DNA from: Christensenellaceae bacterium
GTDB taxonomy: Bacteria > Bacillota > Clostridia > Christensenellales > Borkfalkiaceae
DNA: 8,690 nt
Assembly: GCA_948482865.1 (NCBI GenBank)
Contig: CAOMHR010000059.1
Location: forward strand, 1 to 8,690
Reading direction: 5' to 3'
The notes below the pieces were generated by a model. It searched no databases and was not told the origin of the DNA. It saw only the letters and a program-made list of their open reading frames with translations. Position numbers and translations under genes: made by a program. Every line of letters begins with the position of its first letter. Position 1 is the first letter of the stretch. Positions 1-7,423 of the stretch are shown piece by piece.

Positions 1-444
1 GCCCGCCTGTACGATATTACGGTAGACGATATTATAAATACCGGTTCTGTTGAAAACATAGTAAAGCCCAGAATGAATTTAGGTAAAAAGAGATTGCTTA
101 TCACTCTTTTGTCCGCGGGCTTGGTATGGTTTATCGCGACAGTTATATTTACCGTTTTCTACTTTGTCGAAATTACCGCAGATTACGCGTTTCTTACGTT
201 CGTTGTCGCGCCGTTTGTGTGCGCGGTCGTCTTAATGGTGTTTTCGGCAATCTGGGGCAACAGAATTACAAACGTGTTTGCAAGCTCGCTCATTATATGG
301 ACGCTTGCGGCAATGCTGCATATATTCGTAATTACGTTCAAGCCGTTTGACAAAATAGAATTTTTGTACGTTGTGGCGGCGGTGTTTGAAATACTTGTTA
401 TACTTTGGTTCATTTTTAGACGTTTTATAAAACGCAGAAAATAA
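1..444 (+). CDS. XRE-type helix-turn-helix regulator with four-helix membrane domain (5' partial)
   Basis: The reading frame is open from the first base, so the gene begins before the window; the ATG at 73 is probably internal. The first 16 visible residues (ARLYDITVDDIINTGS) read like the last helix of a Cro/CI-type (HTH_3, XRE) DNA-binding domain, where 'A.LY.vtvDdLi' is the usual ending. After a short linker come four hydrophobic segments at about local residues 32-54, 61-84, 91-113 and 120-138, and then a basic tail (RRFIKRRK). This suggests a membrane-anchored transcriptional regulator, an architecture known in Bacillota, although most of the DNA-binding domain is not visible. The stop is followed after 12 bp by gltX, whose ribosome binding site begins right at this stop codon. 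The ligand or signal is unknown. If the HTH reading is wrong, it is simply a four-helix membrane protein of unknown role. Confidence 0.7.
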   Translation, partial: ARLYDITVDDIINTGSVENIVKPRMNLGKKRLLITLLSAGLVWFIATVIFTVFYFVEITADYAFLTFVVAPFVCAVVLMVFSAIWGNRITNVFASSLIIWTLAAMLHIFVITFKPFDKIEFLYVVAAVFEILVILWFIFRRFIKRRK

Positions 445-456
445 GAGGAAAAAAAC

Positions 457-2100
457 ATGGACATGAAAAAACTTGCGGAAATTTTAATACCCGATAAGGA
501 TTTGCTTCCGCCCGAAGAATACGAAAATATTTATCCCGAGCGTGTGTGCGATAGTAAAGCGGAAGTGACCCGTCTCGCGCCTTCGCCCACGGGGTTTATC
601 CATCTCGGAAATCTGTATTCGGCATTGGCTGACGAAAGAGCTGCGCACACCACGGGCGGCACGTTCTATCTCAGAATAGAAGACACCGACGAAAAGCGTA
701 AAGTGGACGGCGCGGTCGAAAGTGTAATACGCTCCTTAAAATATTTCGGTATTAATTTTGACGAAGGCGCGGAAATAGATTCGCCTTTGAATAATTACGG
801 TCCTTATTACCAGAGACAGCGCGCAAAAATTTACCGCTCATTTGCAAAGCGGCTTATAGAGCAGGGGCTTGCATATCCCTGTTTTTGTACCGAAGACGAG
901 CTGAACGCCGTGCGCGAAGAACAGACCGCCGAAAAACTTATCACGGGCTATTACGGGAAATACGCAAAATGCCGCAACCTTTCGTTTGAGCAGATTGAAG
1001 CCAACGTTAAGGCGGGCAAGCCCTTTGTGATACGCCTTAAATCACAGGGCAGTACCGAAAATAAAATCTTATTCAAAGACGCAATCAAGGGCGAAGTTAC
1101 GGTTACCGAAAACGACCAGGACGTTGTCATTTTAAAATCCGACGGAATACCGACCTATCATTTTGCGCACGCGATTGACGACCATTTTATGCGCACAACT
1201 CTGGTTATACGCGGCGAAGAATGGCTTTCAAGCCTGCCCGTGCATATAGAGCTTCATAAAGTATTGGGCTTTAAGCCGCCCAGATACGCGCACACCTGCT
1301 CGCTTATGAAAATGGACGGCGGTACAAAGCGTAAACTTTCAAAGCGTAAGGACCCGGAACTTTCGCTGGACTATTACAGAAAGGCGGGCTACTTCCCCAA
1401 AGCGGTTGTCAAATATCTGATGACCATACTGAATTCCGACTTCGAAGAGTGGACGCTTAAAAACCCCGACGCCGATTACAGGGATTTTAAATTCAGGATA
1501 GAAAAAATGGGCAAGAGCGGCGCGCTGTTCGATCTGGATAAACTGAACGATTTGTCGCGCACGGAAATTTCGAAACTTTCCGAACGGGAGTGTTTTGAGT
1601 TTCTGAAAAGCTGGGTCGACGAATTCGGCACCGAAAAAGACAAAGCACATTTTAAAGATAAAGATTATATTATAAAAGTGCTTGCTTTGGTTATGGGCGT
1701 AGGCGGTAAAAAACGCAGGAAGGATATCGAACGCGCCGAGCAGGGCGTCAGACTTATAGATTATTTCTTTGACGATACTTTTGCGCCCGTTTATAATTAC
1801 CGCTTCGACAGGCAGACCGTAAACAGCGTAATTGAAAACTTTGCAAAAGTTTACAACCCCTCCGACGACAACTCCGCGTGGTTTGCAAAGGTTAAAAGTA
1901 TTGCGCCGCTGGTAGGTTTTGCGGCGGAGATGAGCGATTACAAAGCCCGTCCCGAAGATTATAAAGGCAACGTTTCGGACGTTGCGGAAATTTTAAGAAT
2001 AGCTATTACGGGTATGCCCAATTCGCCGGACTTATGCACGATAATGGGAATACTCGGTAAAGACCGCTCGGTTGAAAGATTGAACGCAGCAAAAATATAA
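457..2100 (+). CDS. gltX: Glutamate--tRNA ligase (class I), long clostridial form
   Basis: Cytoplasmic enzyme that charges tRNA(Glu) with glutamate using ATP; many Bacillota versions also charge tRNA(Gln) for later amidation, which the sequence alone cannot settle. Visible motifs are the class I HIGH region (APSPTGFIHLGN, residues 41-52, HIGH read as HLGN), FYLRIEDTD (70-78), the RGEEWLSSLPVHIELHKVLG stretch (252-271) and the KMSKS equivalent KLSKR (293-297). The C-terminal half is the helical anticodon-binding part and ends in the family-like segment ITGMPNSP...GILGK...RL. Cys142, Cys144 and Cys172 resemble zinc ligands of the GluRS insertion, but the usual fourth ligand is Asn174. The protein has 547 residues against about 470-490 for typical GltX; about 37 extra residues precede the catalytic core, a pattern I associate with a clostridial subgroup. 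GAGG at 445-448 supports the ATG at 457; the ATG at 463 is possible. It lies between the membrane regulator and the ABC transporter, probably in one operon. Confidence 0.95.
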   Translation: MDMKKLAEILIPDKDLLPPEEYENIYPERVCDSKAEVTRLAPSPTGFIHLGNLYSALADERAAHTTGGTFYLRIEDTDEKRKVDGAVESVIRSLKYFGINFDEGAEIDSPLNNYGPYYQRQRAKIYRSFAKRLIEQGLAYPCFCTEDELNAVREEQTAEKLITGYYGKYAKCRNLSFEQIEANVKAGKPFVIRLKSQGSTENKILFKDAIKGEVTVTENDQDVVILKSDGIPTYHFAHAIDDHFMRTTLVIRGEEWLSSLPVHIELHKVLGFKPPRYAHTCSLMKMDGGTKRKLSKRKDPELSLDYYRKAGYFPKAVVKYLMTILNSDFEEWTLKNPDADYRDFKFRIEKMGKSGALFDLDKLNDLSRTEISKLSERECFEFLKSWVDEFGTEKDKAHFKDKDYIIKVLALVMGVGGKKRRKDIERAEQGVRLIDYFFDDTFAPVYNYRFDRQTVNSVIENFAKVYNPSDDNSAWFAKVKSIAPLVGFAAEMSDYKARPEDYKGNVSDVAEILRIAITGMPNSPDLCTIMGILGKDRSVERLNAAKI

Positions 2101-2111
2101 GAGGAAAAAGT

Positions 2112-5090
2112 ATGTTACAGTTATACGACATCAAAAAGGAATACAGGACGGCGGGAGAATCCGTTCAGGCTTTGAAAGGCGTTAATATCTGCTTCCGTAA
2201 AAACGAGTTTGTTTCCATTCTCGGAGCGTCGGGATGCGGCAAAACGACGCTGTTGAACATTATAGGCGGTCTTGACAAGTACACCACGGGCGACCTTTTA
2301 ATCAACGGCACCAGCACCAGAAAATACACCGACAGGGACTGGGACACTTACAGGAACCATTCGATAGGTTTCATTTTTCAAAGCTATCATTTAATACCCC
2401 ACCAGACTATTTTGCAGAACGTGGAACTTGCGCTTATGATAGCGGGCGTCAGCAAGGAAGAAAGGCGCCGCCGCGCGGTGGAAGCGCTTGAAAAAGTGGG
2501 CTTGGGCGACAAAGTAAAGTGTAAGCCCAACCAGCTTTCGGGCGGTCAGGCGCAAAGGGTTGCCATTGCCCGCGCGCTCATAAACGACCCCGAAATAGTG
2601 CTTGCGGACGAACCTACCGGCGCGCTGGACTCTAAGACCAGCGTCCAGATAATGGATTTGCTGAAAGAAATTTCAAAAGACAGGCTTGTAATTATGGTTA
2701 CCCATAACCCCGAGCTTGCAGAGCAGTATTCAACAAGAATTATACGCCTTCTCGACGGGCTTGTCGTGGGCGACAGTATGCCTTTCGACGGCGTTGAAAG
2801 GGAAGAGATAAAGGAAGAAAACCCCGAACCCGCGGGGACGGAACAAGTTGCGGAAAGCGCGGAAAAGGTTGAAGAGCCGGTCAAAAAGTCAAAAGGCAAT
2901 AAAAAGCGCTCTTCAATGTCGTTCGGAATGGCGTTTATGCTTTCGCTTAAAAACCTTTTGTCAAAGGGCGCGCGTACCGCCATTGTGTCGGTTGCGGGCA
3001 GTATAGGAATTATCGGCGTTTCAATGGTGCTTGCAATTTCTTCGGGCGTGCAGGCGTACATAAAGGATATGGAAAACGATATGCTTTCTGGCTATCCGCT
3101 GACCGTAACCGAAACCGCGATAGACTTCAACTCGCTTATGGAGTTTTCAACCGCCAAAAAGGTTGACGCGACAAGGCTTAAAGACAAGGTTTACGTTGAC
3201 TCGCTTTTGGAAACGCTTATGGGAATGGGTAAGTCGTTTACCACAAACAACATAACCCCAACTTATATTGACTACATTGAAAAAATGCCGTCCGAATACT
3301 ACAATGCAATGCAGTACGGCTATCAGTTCAATCTGGCAAACAATATTTTCACCGATTTTAAAATTACCGACAAAAATATCGCGCCCGAAGACGACGCGAG
3401 CGGCAACTATTCTGTAACCGCTATCCGCCAGATGTACACTTCTGTTTTGCAGAGAGAAAAAGAATATTCGCAGTACGCTTCGATGATTTCGTCGTTCGGT
3501 TCGTTTGCCGAAATTCCCGACAACTATAAATACATACTGTCGCAGTACGACATTCTCGCGACTTCCAACGGCAAGACCAAAGATCTGACCGAAAACGAAC
3601 TTAAAGACATTTTCGAGAATAAGAACAGCCTTATCGTCGTTCTGGACAATAATGCCATTTCCGATATTACTTTGGGTCAGTTCGGCTATATGACTCAGGA
3701 AGAGTTTGTAGACTTTGCTTATAAAGCCCTGCACGAACACGATATGAACGGCGGCGAAAACTATAAGGAAGATTTAATTAAAGAATTTCTTGACGGTAAA
3801 GGATTCGATTTCTTTTTGGGCGACGACGCACAGTCTTTCACCTGGTATCCCAACGATACCGTATATTCAAAAGTGGATAAATCGCTCGGCGAAAAATTCT
3901 TCACAACCGACACGACCGAGCTTTACGAGCTGTACAACAAAATCGTCGCGCTGGACGTGCTCGATATTCTGCCCGAAGACCCCGACAACTTCGACCCTTC
4001 TAATTATACTCCCGAGCAGCTTCAGAAACTTGCCGAGTATCAGAAACTTGTCGAACAGATGCAGCAGTGCGTAACCGATATTACGGATAAAGTCGTTTAC
4101 AAGTACAACCACGATTCCAAGGATTTCGATAAATCGGACGCGGTCGAGTTAAAGGCGAAAGTAATTCTGCAAAAGAAGAAAAATGTCACTTACGGTTGCC
4201 TTCAGTCGGGTCTGTATTACACCAACGCGCTTACGCGCCATATGCTTGAAACTTCCAAGGACAGTGAAATCGTCGAATATCTGAGCGACGCAACCCTTTC
4301 GTGCATAGCTTACAATTATTCGTACTCGTATTACGCCGACGGAAAATATCACAAGAGTACGGGCGTAAACGGAATACCCAACACGGGTCTGGTCACGGGC
4401 GCGACTACAAGCGGTATGACGATGATGATGCCCGGAATGGCGGGCGGAAGTTCGTCGCAAAAGATTACGGCGGCAATGCTGGGCGGCAGCGACCTGCCGG
4501 TGTCAATAAGTATTTATCCGCTCGATTTCAAGAACAAGGACTTGATTACCGACTATCTCGACGGCTGGAACGATATGTGCGATAACGGCGAAGTGTACGC
4601 AGGCGTAACCCTTGAAAAAGCGGACGTGGTCAAGTATACGGATACCGTCGGGCTTATTATCGGAATGGTTAACATTATGATTCAGATGATTACCATAGCG
4701 CTTATCGCGTTCACTGCGCTGTCGCTTGTGGTTTCAACCGTAATGGTGGGAATTATTACTTACGTGTCCGTCGTAGAGCGCGTGAAAGAAATAGGAATAC
4801 TGCGTTCGGTCGGCGCGCGCAAGAAAGACATAAAGAGCCTGTTCATTGCCGAAACATTTATAATAGGTCTTGCTTCGGGACTGGTGGGAATTGTGATAAC
4901 GTACGTGCTGTCGCTTGTGATAAATCTTATCGTGGGCGTGATTGCGGGTATTTACACCATTGCCATGCTCCCTTGGTGGCAGGCGATTATAATGGTTTGC
5001 ATAAGCGTAGGACTCACGCTCATATCGGGACTTATTCCCGCTGCGGCTGCCGCTAAGAAAGATCCTGTAGTGGCGCTCAGAACCGAGTAA
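2112..5090 (+). CDS. Fused ABC transporter ATPase/permease, MacB/FtsX type, with very large extracytoplasmic domain
   Basis: Residues 1-225 form a LolD/MacB-like ATPase: Walker A GASGCGKTT (38-46), Q-loop Gln90, signature LSGGQ (142-146), Walker B IVLADE (162-167), D-loop ALDS (171-174) and H-loop His198. A charged linker (about 230-268, rich in Glu and Lys) leads to a first membrane helix (about 286-312). Then come roughly 530 residues predicted outside the membrane (about 313-845), and an FtsX-like C-terminus (846-992) with three more helices and the coupling-helix-like VERVKEIGILRSVGARKKDI. This is the four-helix topology of type VII ABC systems, which act as mechanotransmitters or efflux pumps rather than classical channels. 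MacB has a periplasmic domain of about 230 residues, so this one is more than twice as large. The substrate is unknown; the external part contains a Met-rich loop (residues 769-776). GAGG at 2101-2104, 7 nt before the ATG, supports the start. It follows gltX by 11 bp. Confidence 0.9.
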   Translation: MLQLYDIKKEYRTAGESVQALKGVNICFRKNEFVSILGASGCGKTTLLNIIGGLDKYTTGDLLINGTSTRKYTDRDWDTYRNHSIGFIFQSYHLIPHQTILQNVELALMIAGVSKEERRRRAVEALEKVGLGDKVKCKPNQLSGGQAQRVAIARALINDPEIVLADEPTGALDSKTSVQIMDLLKEISKDRLVIMVTHNPELAEQYSTRIIRLLDGLVVGDSMPFDGVEREEIKEENPEPAGTEQVAESAEKVEEPVKKSKGNKKRSSMSFGMAFMLSLKNLLSKGARTAIVSVAGSIGIIGVSMVLAISSGVQAYIKDMENDMLSGYPLTVTETAIDFNSLMEFSTAKKVDATRLKDKVYVDSLLETLMGMGKSFTTNNITPTYIDYIEKMPSEYYNAMQYGYQFNLANNIFTDFKITDKNIAPEDDASGNYSVTAIRQMYTSVLQREKEYSQYASMISSFGSFAEIPDNYKYILSQYDILATSNGKTKDLTENELKDIFENKNSLIVVLDNNAISDITLGQFGYMTQEEFVDFAYKALHEHDMNGGENYKEDLIKEFLDGKGFDFFLGDDAQSFTWYPNDTVYSKVDKSLGEKFFTTDTTELYELYNKIVALDVLDILPEDPDNFDPSNYTPEQLQKLAEYQKLVEQMQQCVTDITDKVVYKYNHDSKDFDKSDAVELKAKVILQKKKNVTYGCLQSGLYYTNALTRHMLETSKDSEIVEYLSDATLSCIAYNYSYSYYADGKYHKSTGVNGIPNTGLVTGATTSGMTMMMPGMAGGSSSQKITAAMLGGSDLPVSISIYPLDFKNKDLITDYLDGWNDMCDNGEVYAGVTLEKADVVKYTDTVGLIIGMVNIMIQMITIALIAFTALSLVVSTVMVGIITYVSVVERVKEIGILRSVGARKKDIKSLFIAETFIIGLASGLVGIVITYVLSLVINLIVGVIAGIYTIAMLPWWQAIIMVCISVGLTLISGLIPAAAAAKKDPVVALRTE

Positions 5091-5118
5091 AAATTAAGTA
5101 AATTTGTACCAATTATGG

Positions 5119-5147
5119 TTGACACAAAAATTACTGTATGTTAAAAT
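5119..5147 (+). promoter_or_regulatory. Sigma-A-type promoter for the FMN-binding lipoprotein gene
   Basis: A perfect -35 box TTGACA (5119-5124) is followed by exactly 17 nt and a -10 box TAAAAT (5142-5147). Transcription should start near 5154, leaving a leader of about 25 nt that carries AGAGG at 5168-5172, six nt before the ATG at 5179. I see no hairpin between the ABC transporter stop (5090) and this promoter, so some readthrough from upstream is possible. Confidence 0.85.
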
Positions 5148-5178
5148 AAAAGGGTAATAAATCCATCAGAGGTAATTT

Positions 5179-5706
5179 ATGAAAAAGATTTTTAAAGGTT
5201 TGGCAATTGCAGTTGCGGCAACGGCTACCTGTGCGGGCGTGGCTTTGGCTACTACCGGTTGTTCTGCGGGCAAAAACGGTACTTATTACGGCGAATATCA
5301 TTATGTAAACTACGATTATACTTATGGAATGATTGTAGAAGTAAACGTTGAAAACAACATAATAACCAAAATTACGGATATCACCAATACCGACAACAGC
5401 TACGCAAAAGAAATACAGAAAGACACCGAGTGGGTTGTCGTAAGCGGCGCTAATCCCGACTACGGCTGGACCGAAAACGACGTTAAAAAATGGAACACCT
5501 ACGAAAATTGGCTGTTACAGCAGTACGTAGGCTGGTCTGTTACCGATATTAAAGATATCACCGTTTATTATGACGGCGTTGGACAGCCCTATGAAACCAA
5601 GGGCGGCTACAATGCGGAACTTCTTCAGAGCAGTTTACTTATATCAGGTGCAACGCAGGGTAGCGGCAGACTTATGCTCGCTGTTCAGGACGCTCTCACC
5701 AAGTAA
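5179..5706 (+). CDS. FMN-binding domain lipoprotein, probable ApbE substrate
   Basis: A small secreted redox carrier (175 residues). The N-terminus is a signal peptide with a long Ala-rich core and a lipobox-like ATTGC, giving lipidated Cys28; Thr at -3 is less usual than Leu but acceptable. The rest matches the FMN_bind fold: GTYYGEY...YGMIVEVNVENNIITKI near the start, and SGATQGSGRL (156-165) followed by AVQDAL at the end. In this family FMN is joined by a phosphoester bond to the Thr of SGAT, here Thr159, by ApbE. The gene just downstream is apbE. The recognition motif usually has Asp three residues before the SGAT serine; here that position is Leu153. Five Trp residues (85, 97, 105, 111, 119) lie in the middle segment. 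It has its own promoter and terminator, so it appears monocistronic and likely made in excess of the enzyme. Likely role: electron transfer on the outer face of the membrane; partner not visible. Confidence 0.85.
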   Translation: MKKIFKGLAIAVAATATCAGVALATTGCSAGKNGTYYGEYHYVNYDYTYGMIVEVNVENNIITKITDITNTDNSYAKEIQKDTEWVVVSGANPDYGWTENDVKKWNTYENWLLQQYVGWSVTDIKDITVYYDGVGQPYETKGGYNAELLQSSLLISGATQGSGRLMLAVQDALTK

Positions 5707-5720
5707 TCAAATACAAATAC

Positions 5721-5747
5721 AACCCGCTTTTTAAAGCGGGTTTTTTT
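5721..5747 (+). terminator. Rho-independent terminator after the FMN-binding lipoprotein gene
   Basis: AACCCGCTTT (5721-5730) pairs perfectly with AAAGCGGGTT (5733-5742); the innermost A/T pairs probably open to form the loop. A run of seven T (5741-5747) follows. It lies 15 nt after the stop codon and ends one base before the -35 box of the apbE promoter. Confidence 0.92.
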
Positions 5748-5748
5748 G

Positions 5749-5777
5749 TTGCCATTTAATTTTTTTTCATATATAAT
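5749..5777 (+). promoter_or_regulatory. Promoter of apbE, predicting a leaderless mRNA
   Basis: TTGCCA (5749-5754) and a consensus TATAAT (5772-5777) are separated by 17 nt. The apbE ATG starts at 5784, only six bases after the -10 box, which is where transcription itself should begin. The 20 bases before the ATG contain no Shine-Dalgarno-like sequence, so the transcript should have essentially no 5' leader. Confidence 0.8.
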
Positions 5778-5783
5778 ATCGGT

Positions 5784-6950
5784 ATGAAACATTTCAAAAG
5801 ACTGTTTTTGGCTTTGGCGTGCTTTACATTGATTTTGTGCGCAGGCTGTAAAACGGAGACTACTTATTATTTTTATACCAACGTTCCGTCGGACGGGTTT
5901 GAAGTCGCGGACAAAAATTTTGTACTCGGCGGAATTATTGAAGGTTATACCCCGCCCGAAGTTGAGTATCCCGAAGAAGACGTTTCAAACTACACTACGA
6001 TGGGATACCGCTTTACGGCAATGCTGACCGATATAAATTTAAACGTTTCTTACGATTTTTCAAAGGAAGGCGAAAAGAGCAGGTTTTCTGAATTTTGCCG
6101 CAAAATAGTTGACGAAATGAAGCGGTTTGACAACGCCATTTCAACGGCGGTCACCTATTCGGATATAAACAAATTCAACACTGCCGCCGCGGGCGATACG
6201 ATTGAAATTACCCGCACCGGTTACGAGATTCTGGAAATAGCAAAAAATTTGTATAGCGAAACGGAAGGTTACTATAACCCCGCGCTGTATTACAATATAC
6301 ACGCTTACGGCTTCGGCGCGGCGCAGTCCTATCCCGAAAAACTTTCCGACTTGCCCAAGGACGAAGACGTAGCTAAGTATACCGACCTTGCAAACCATTT
6401 TGCGGATTTGACTGTTTATACGGAAGAAGGTAAATACTACGTAACAAAGCCCGAATACACCGTTAACGTCGGCGGCGAAACCCTTTCAATGAAAATCGAC
6501 TTGGGCGGAATAGGCAAGGGTTATGCGGTTGACAGGGCTGAAGAAATTTTTGACGAATACGGATATAATTACGGCTATTTCAACTTCGGTTTCAGCAGTA
6601 TGATGTTCAAAAGTTTTGTGAACGGCGGCGCGTATACGGTTGCGTTTAAAAACCCGCGCACGCTTGCAAACGATTATTATTTCACAACTCCCGTACGCAA
6701 CACGAAACTTTCCACCAGCGGCGATAACAACCAGTATTATATAATAGACGGAACAAGATACTGCCACATAATAGACCCCACGACGGGCAAACCCGTGCAG
6801 ACAGGGATAATGTCCGTTTCTGTGGTGGGCGGCAGCGCAGCCGAAGACGACGCATATACAACCGCAATTATGGCAATGGGAAAGGAAAAGGCGCAGGAAT
6901 TTATAAAGGACAAACTGTCTGACAGAAAGGTTGTTTTTGCCTGTGAGTAA
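5784..6950 (+). CDS. apbE: FAD:protein FMN transferase (ApbE family), lipoprotein
   Basis: Mg2+-dependent enzyme that splits FAD and transfers FMN to a Ser or Thr of exported flavoproteins; acts outside the membrane. The signal peptide ends at LCAGC, making Cys22 the likely lipid anchor, though Cys at -3 is atypical. Family motifs in order: SDINKFN (126-132), SETEGYYNPAL (158-168), IDLGGIGKGYAVD (238-250), STSGDN (310-315), the HIIDPTTGKP block (328-337) and the C-terminal EDDAYTTAI (354-362), whose acidic residues correspond to the metal site of the family. The length of 388 is close to the usual 330-360, with extra residues just after the lipobox. The only good start is the ATG at 5784, because it alone gives the complete signal peptide. 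It follows an FMN-binding lipoprotein, the expected substrate, and is followed 2 bp later by a NusG_II protein, with which it is probably co-translated. Confidence 0.95.
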   Translation: MKHFKRLFLALACFTLILCAGCKTETTYYFYTNVPSDGFEVADKNFVLGGIIEGYTPPEVEYPEEDVSNYTTMGYRFTAMLTDINLNVSYDFSKEGEKSRFSEFCRKIVDEMKRFDNAISTAVTYSDINKFNTAAAGDTIEITRTGYEILEIAKNLYSETEGYYNPALYYNIHAYGFGAAQSYPEKLSDLPKDEDVAKYTDLANHFADLTVYTEEGKYYVTKPEYTVNVGGETLSMKIDLGGIGKGYAVDRAEEIFDEYGYNYGYFNFGFSSMMFKSFVNGGAYTVAFKNPRTLANDYYFTTPVRNTKLSTSGDNNQYYIIDGTRYCHIIDPTTGKPVQTGIMSVSVVGGSAAEDDAYTTAIMAMGKEKAQEFIKDKLSDRKVVFACE

Positions 6951-6952
6951 AT

Positions 6953-7423
6953 ATGTCGCTTAAAAAAATTGAACAAGTTAAAAAAGACAAAGGTTTTAAA
7001 ATTTTCGACCTTATTATTTACGGCGTAATAGCGCTTACCGTCGCCGTTCTGTTTATCGTGATTTTTGCAACCCGCAATAGCGACCCGCTCACGGGCATTA
7101 AAGTTTACGTAAATTCGGAGCTTGTTTTCGAATACGAGTTTGACGTAACCGCAAGCGCGGACGACGGAATAAAGAGCGCAATTGTTCAGGCGGAAGAAGA
7201 GAGCGGCATTATAAAAGTTACCGTAACCGACGGAGATGAGAAGAACGTCTTTGAAATTGATAAAAAGCAGAAGACCGTAAAAATGGTTGAAGCAAACTGC
7301 AAGGGCAAACAGTGTCTGTATTTCCCTGTAATGAACGACAACAGCGACTTCATTTATTGCAGTCCGCACCGCGTAAGGATTGAACCGTTTATAACCAGAG
7401 ACGACGGATTAATAATAATGTAA
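6953..7423 (+). CDS. Membrane-anchored NusG domain II protein
   Basis: A 156-residue protein with a short cytoplasmic basic N-terminus, one membrane helix (about 17-39) and an outside domain resembling NusG_II. In this family a strand-rich domain ends with a conserved Cys...Cys...Cys-Pro-like pattern; here Cys116, Cys121 and Cys136 (NCKGKQC...FIYCSPHRVRIEP) fit it. NusG_II proteins without the NusG transcription domain are known neighbours of ApbE, FMN-binding and Rnf genes, and of flavin-based extracellular electron transfer loci, but their biochemical role is not well defined. The gene starts 2 bp after the apbE stop with only a weak GTGAG-like site, so translation is likely coupled to apbE. 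The three cysteines could bind a metal or form a disulfide; this is inference. Confidence 0.75.
   Translation: MSLKKIEQVKKDKGFKIFDLIIYGVIALTVAVLFIVIFATRNSDPLTGIKVYVNSELVFEYEFDVTASADDGIKSAIVQAEEESGIIKVTVTDGDEKNVFEIDKKQKTVKMVEANCKGKQCLYFPVMNDNSDFIYCSPHRVRIEPFITRDDGLIIM

Noticed and set aside
2546..3061. Open frame of 171 codons on the - strand over the ATPase domain end
   Set aside because: Shadow of the ABC ATPase/permease frame, Ser- and Pro-rich as expected from reading such codons backwards.
3147..3740. Long open frame of 197 codons on the - strand inside the ABC transporter gene
   Set aside because: It is antisense to a strongly supported gene; the peptide shows no recognisable domain, and long antisense frames are expected from the codon bias of this genome.
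4416..4439. Met-rich loop of the ABC protein as a copper-binding site
   Set aside because: Five Met in eight residues is suggestive, but the loop is low-complexity, followed by Gly and Ser, and no copper genes are nearby.
6737..7369. Open frame of 210 codons on the - strand across the end of apbE and the NusG_II gene
   Set aside because: Both + strand genes have clear family motifs and the antisense peptide resembles nothing; it has no convincing start signals.
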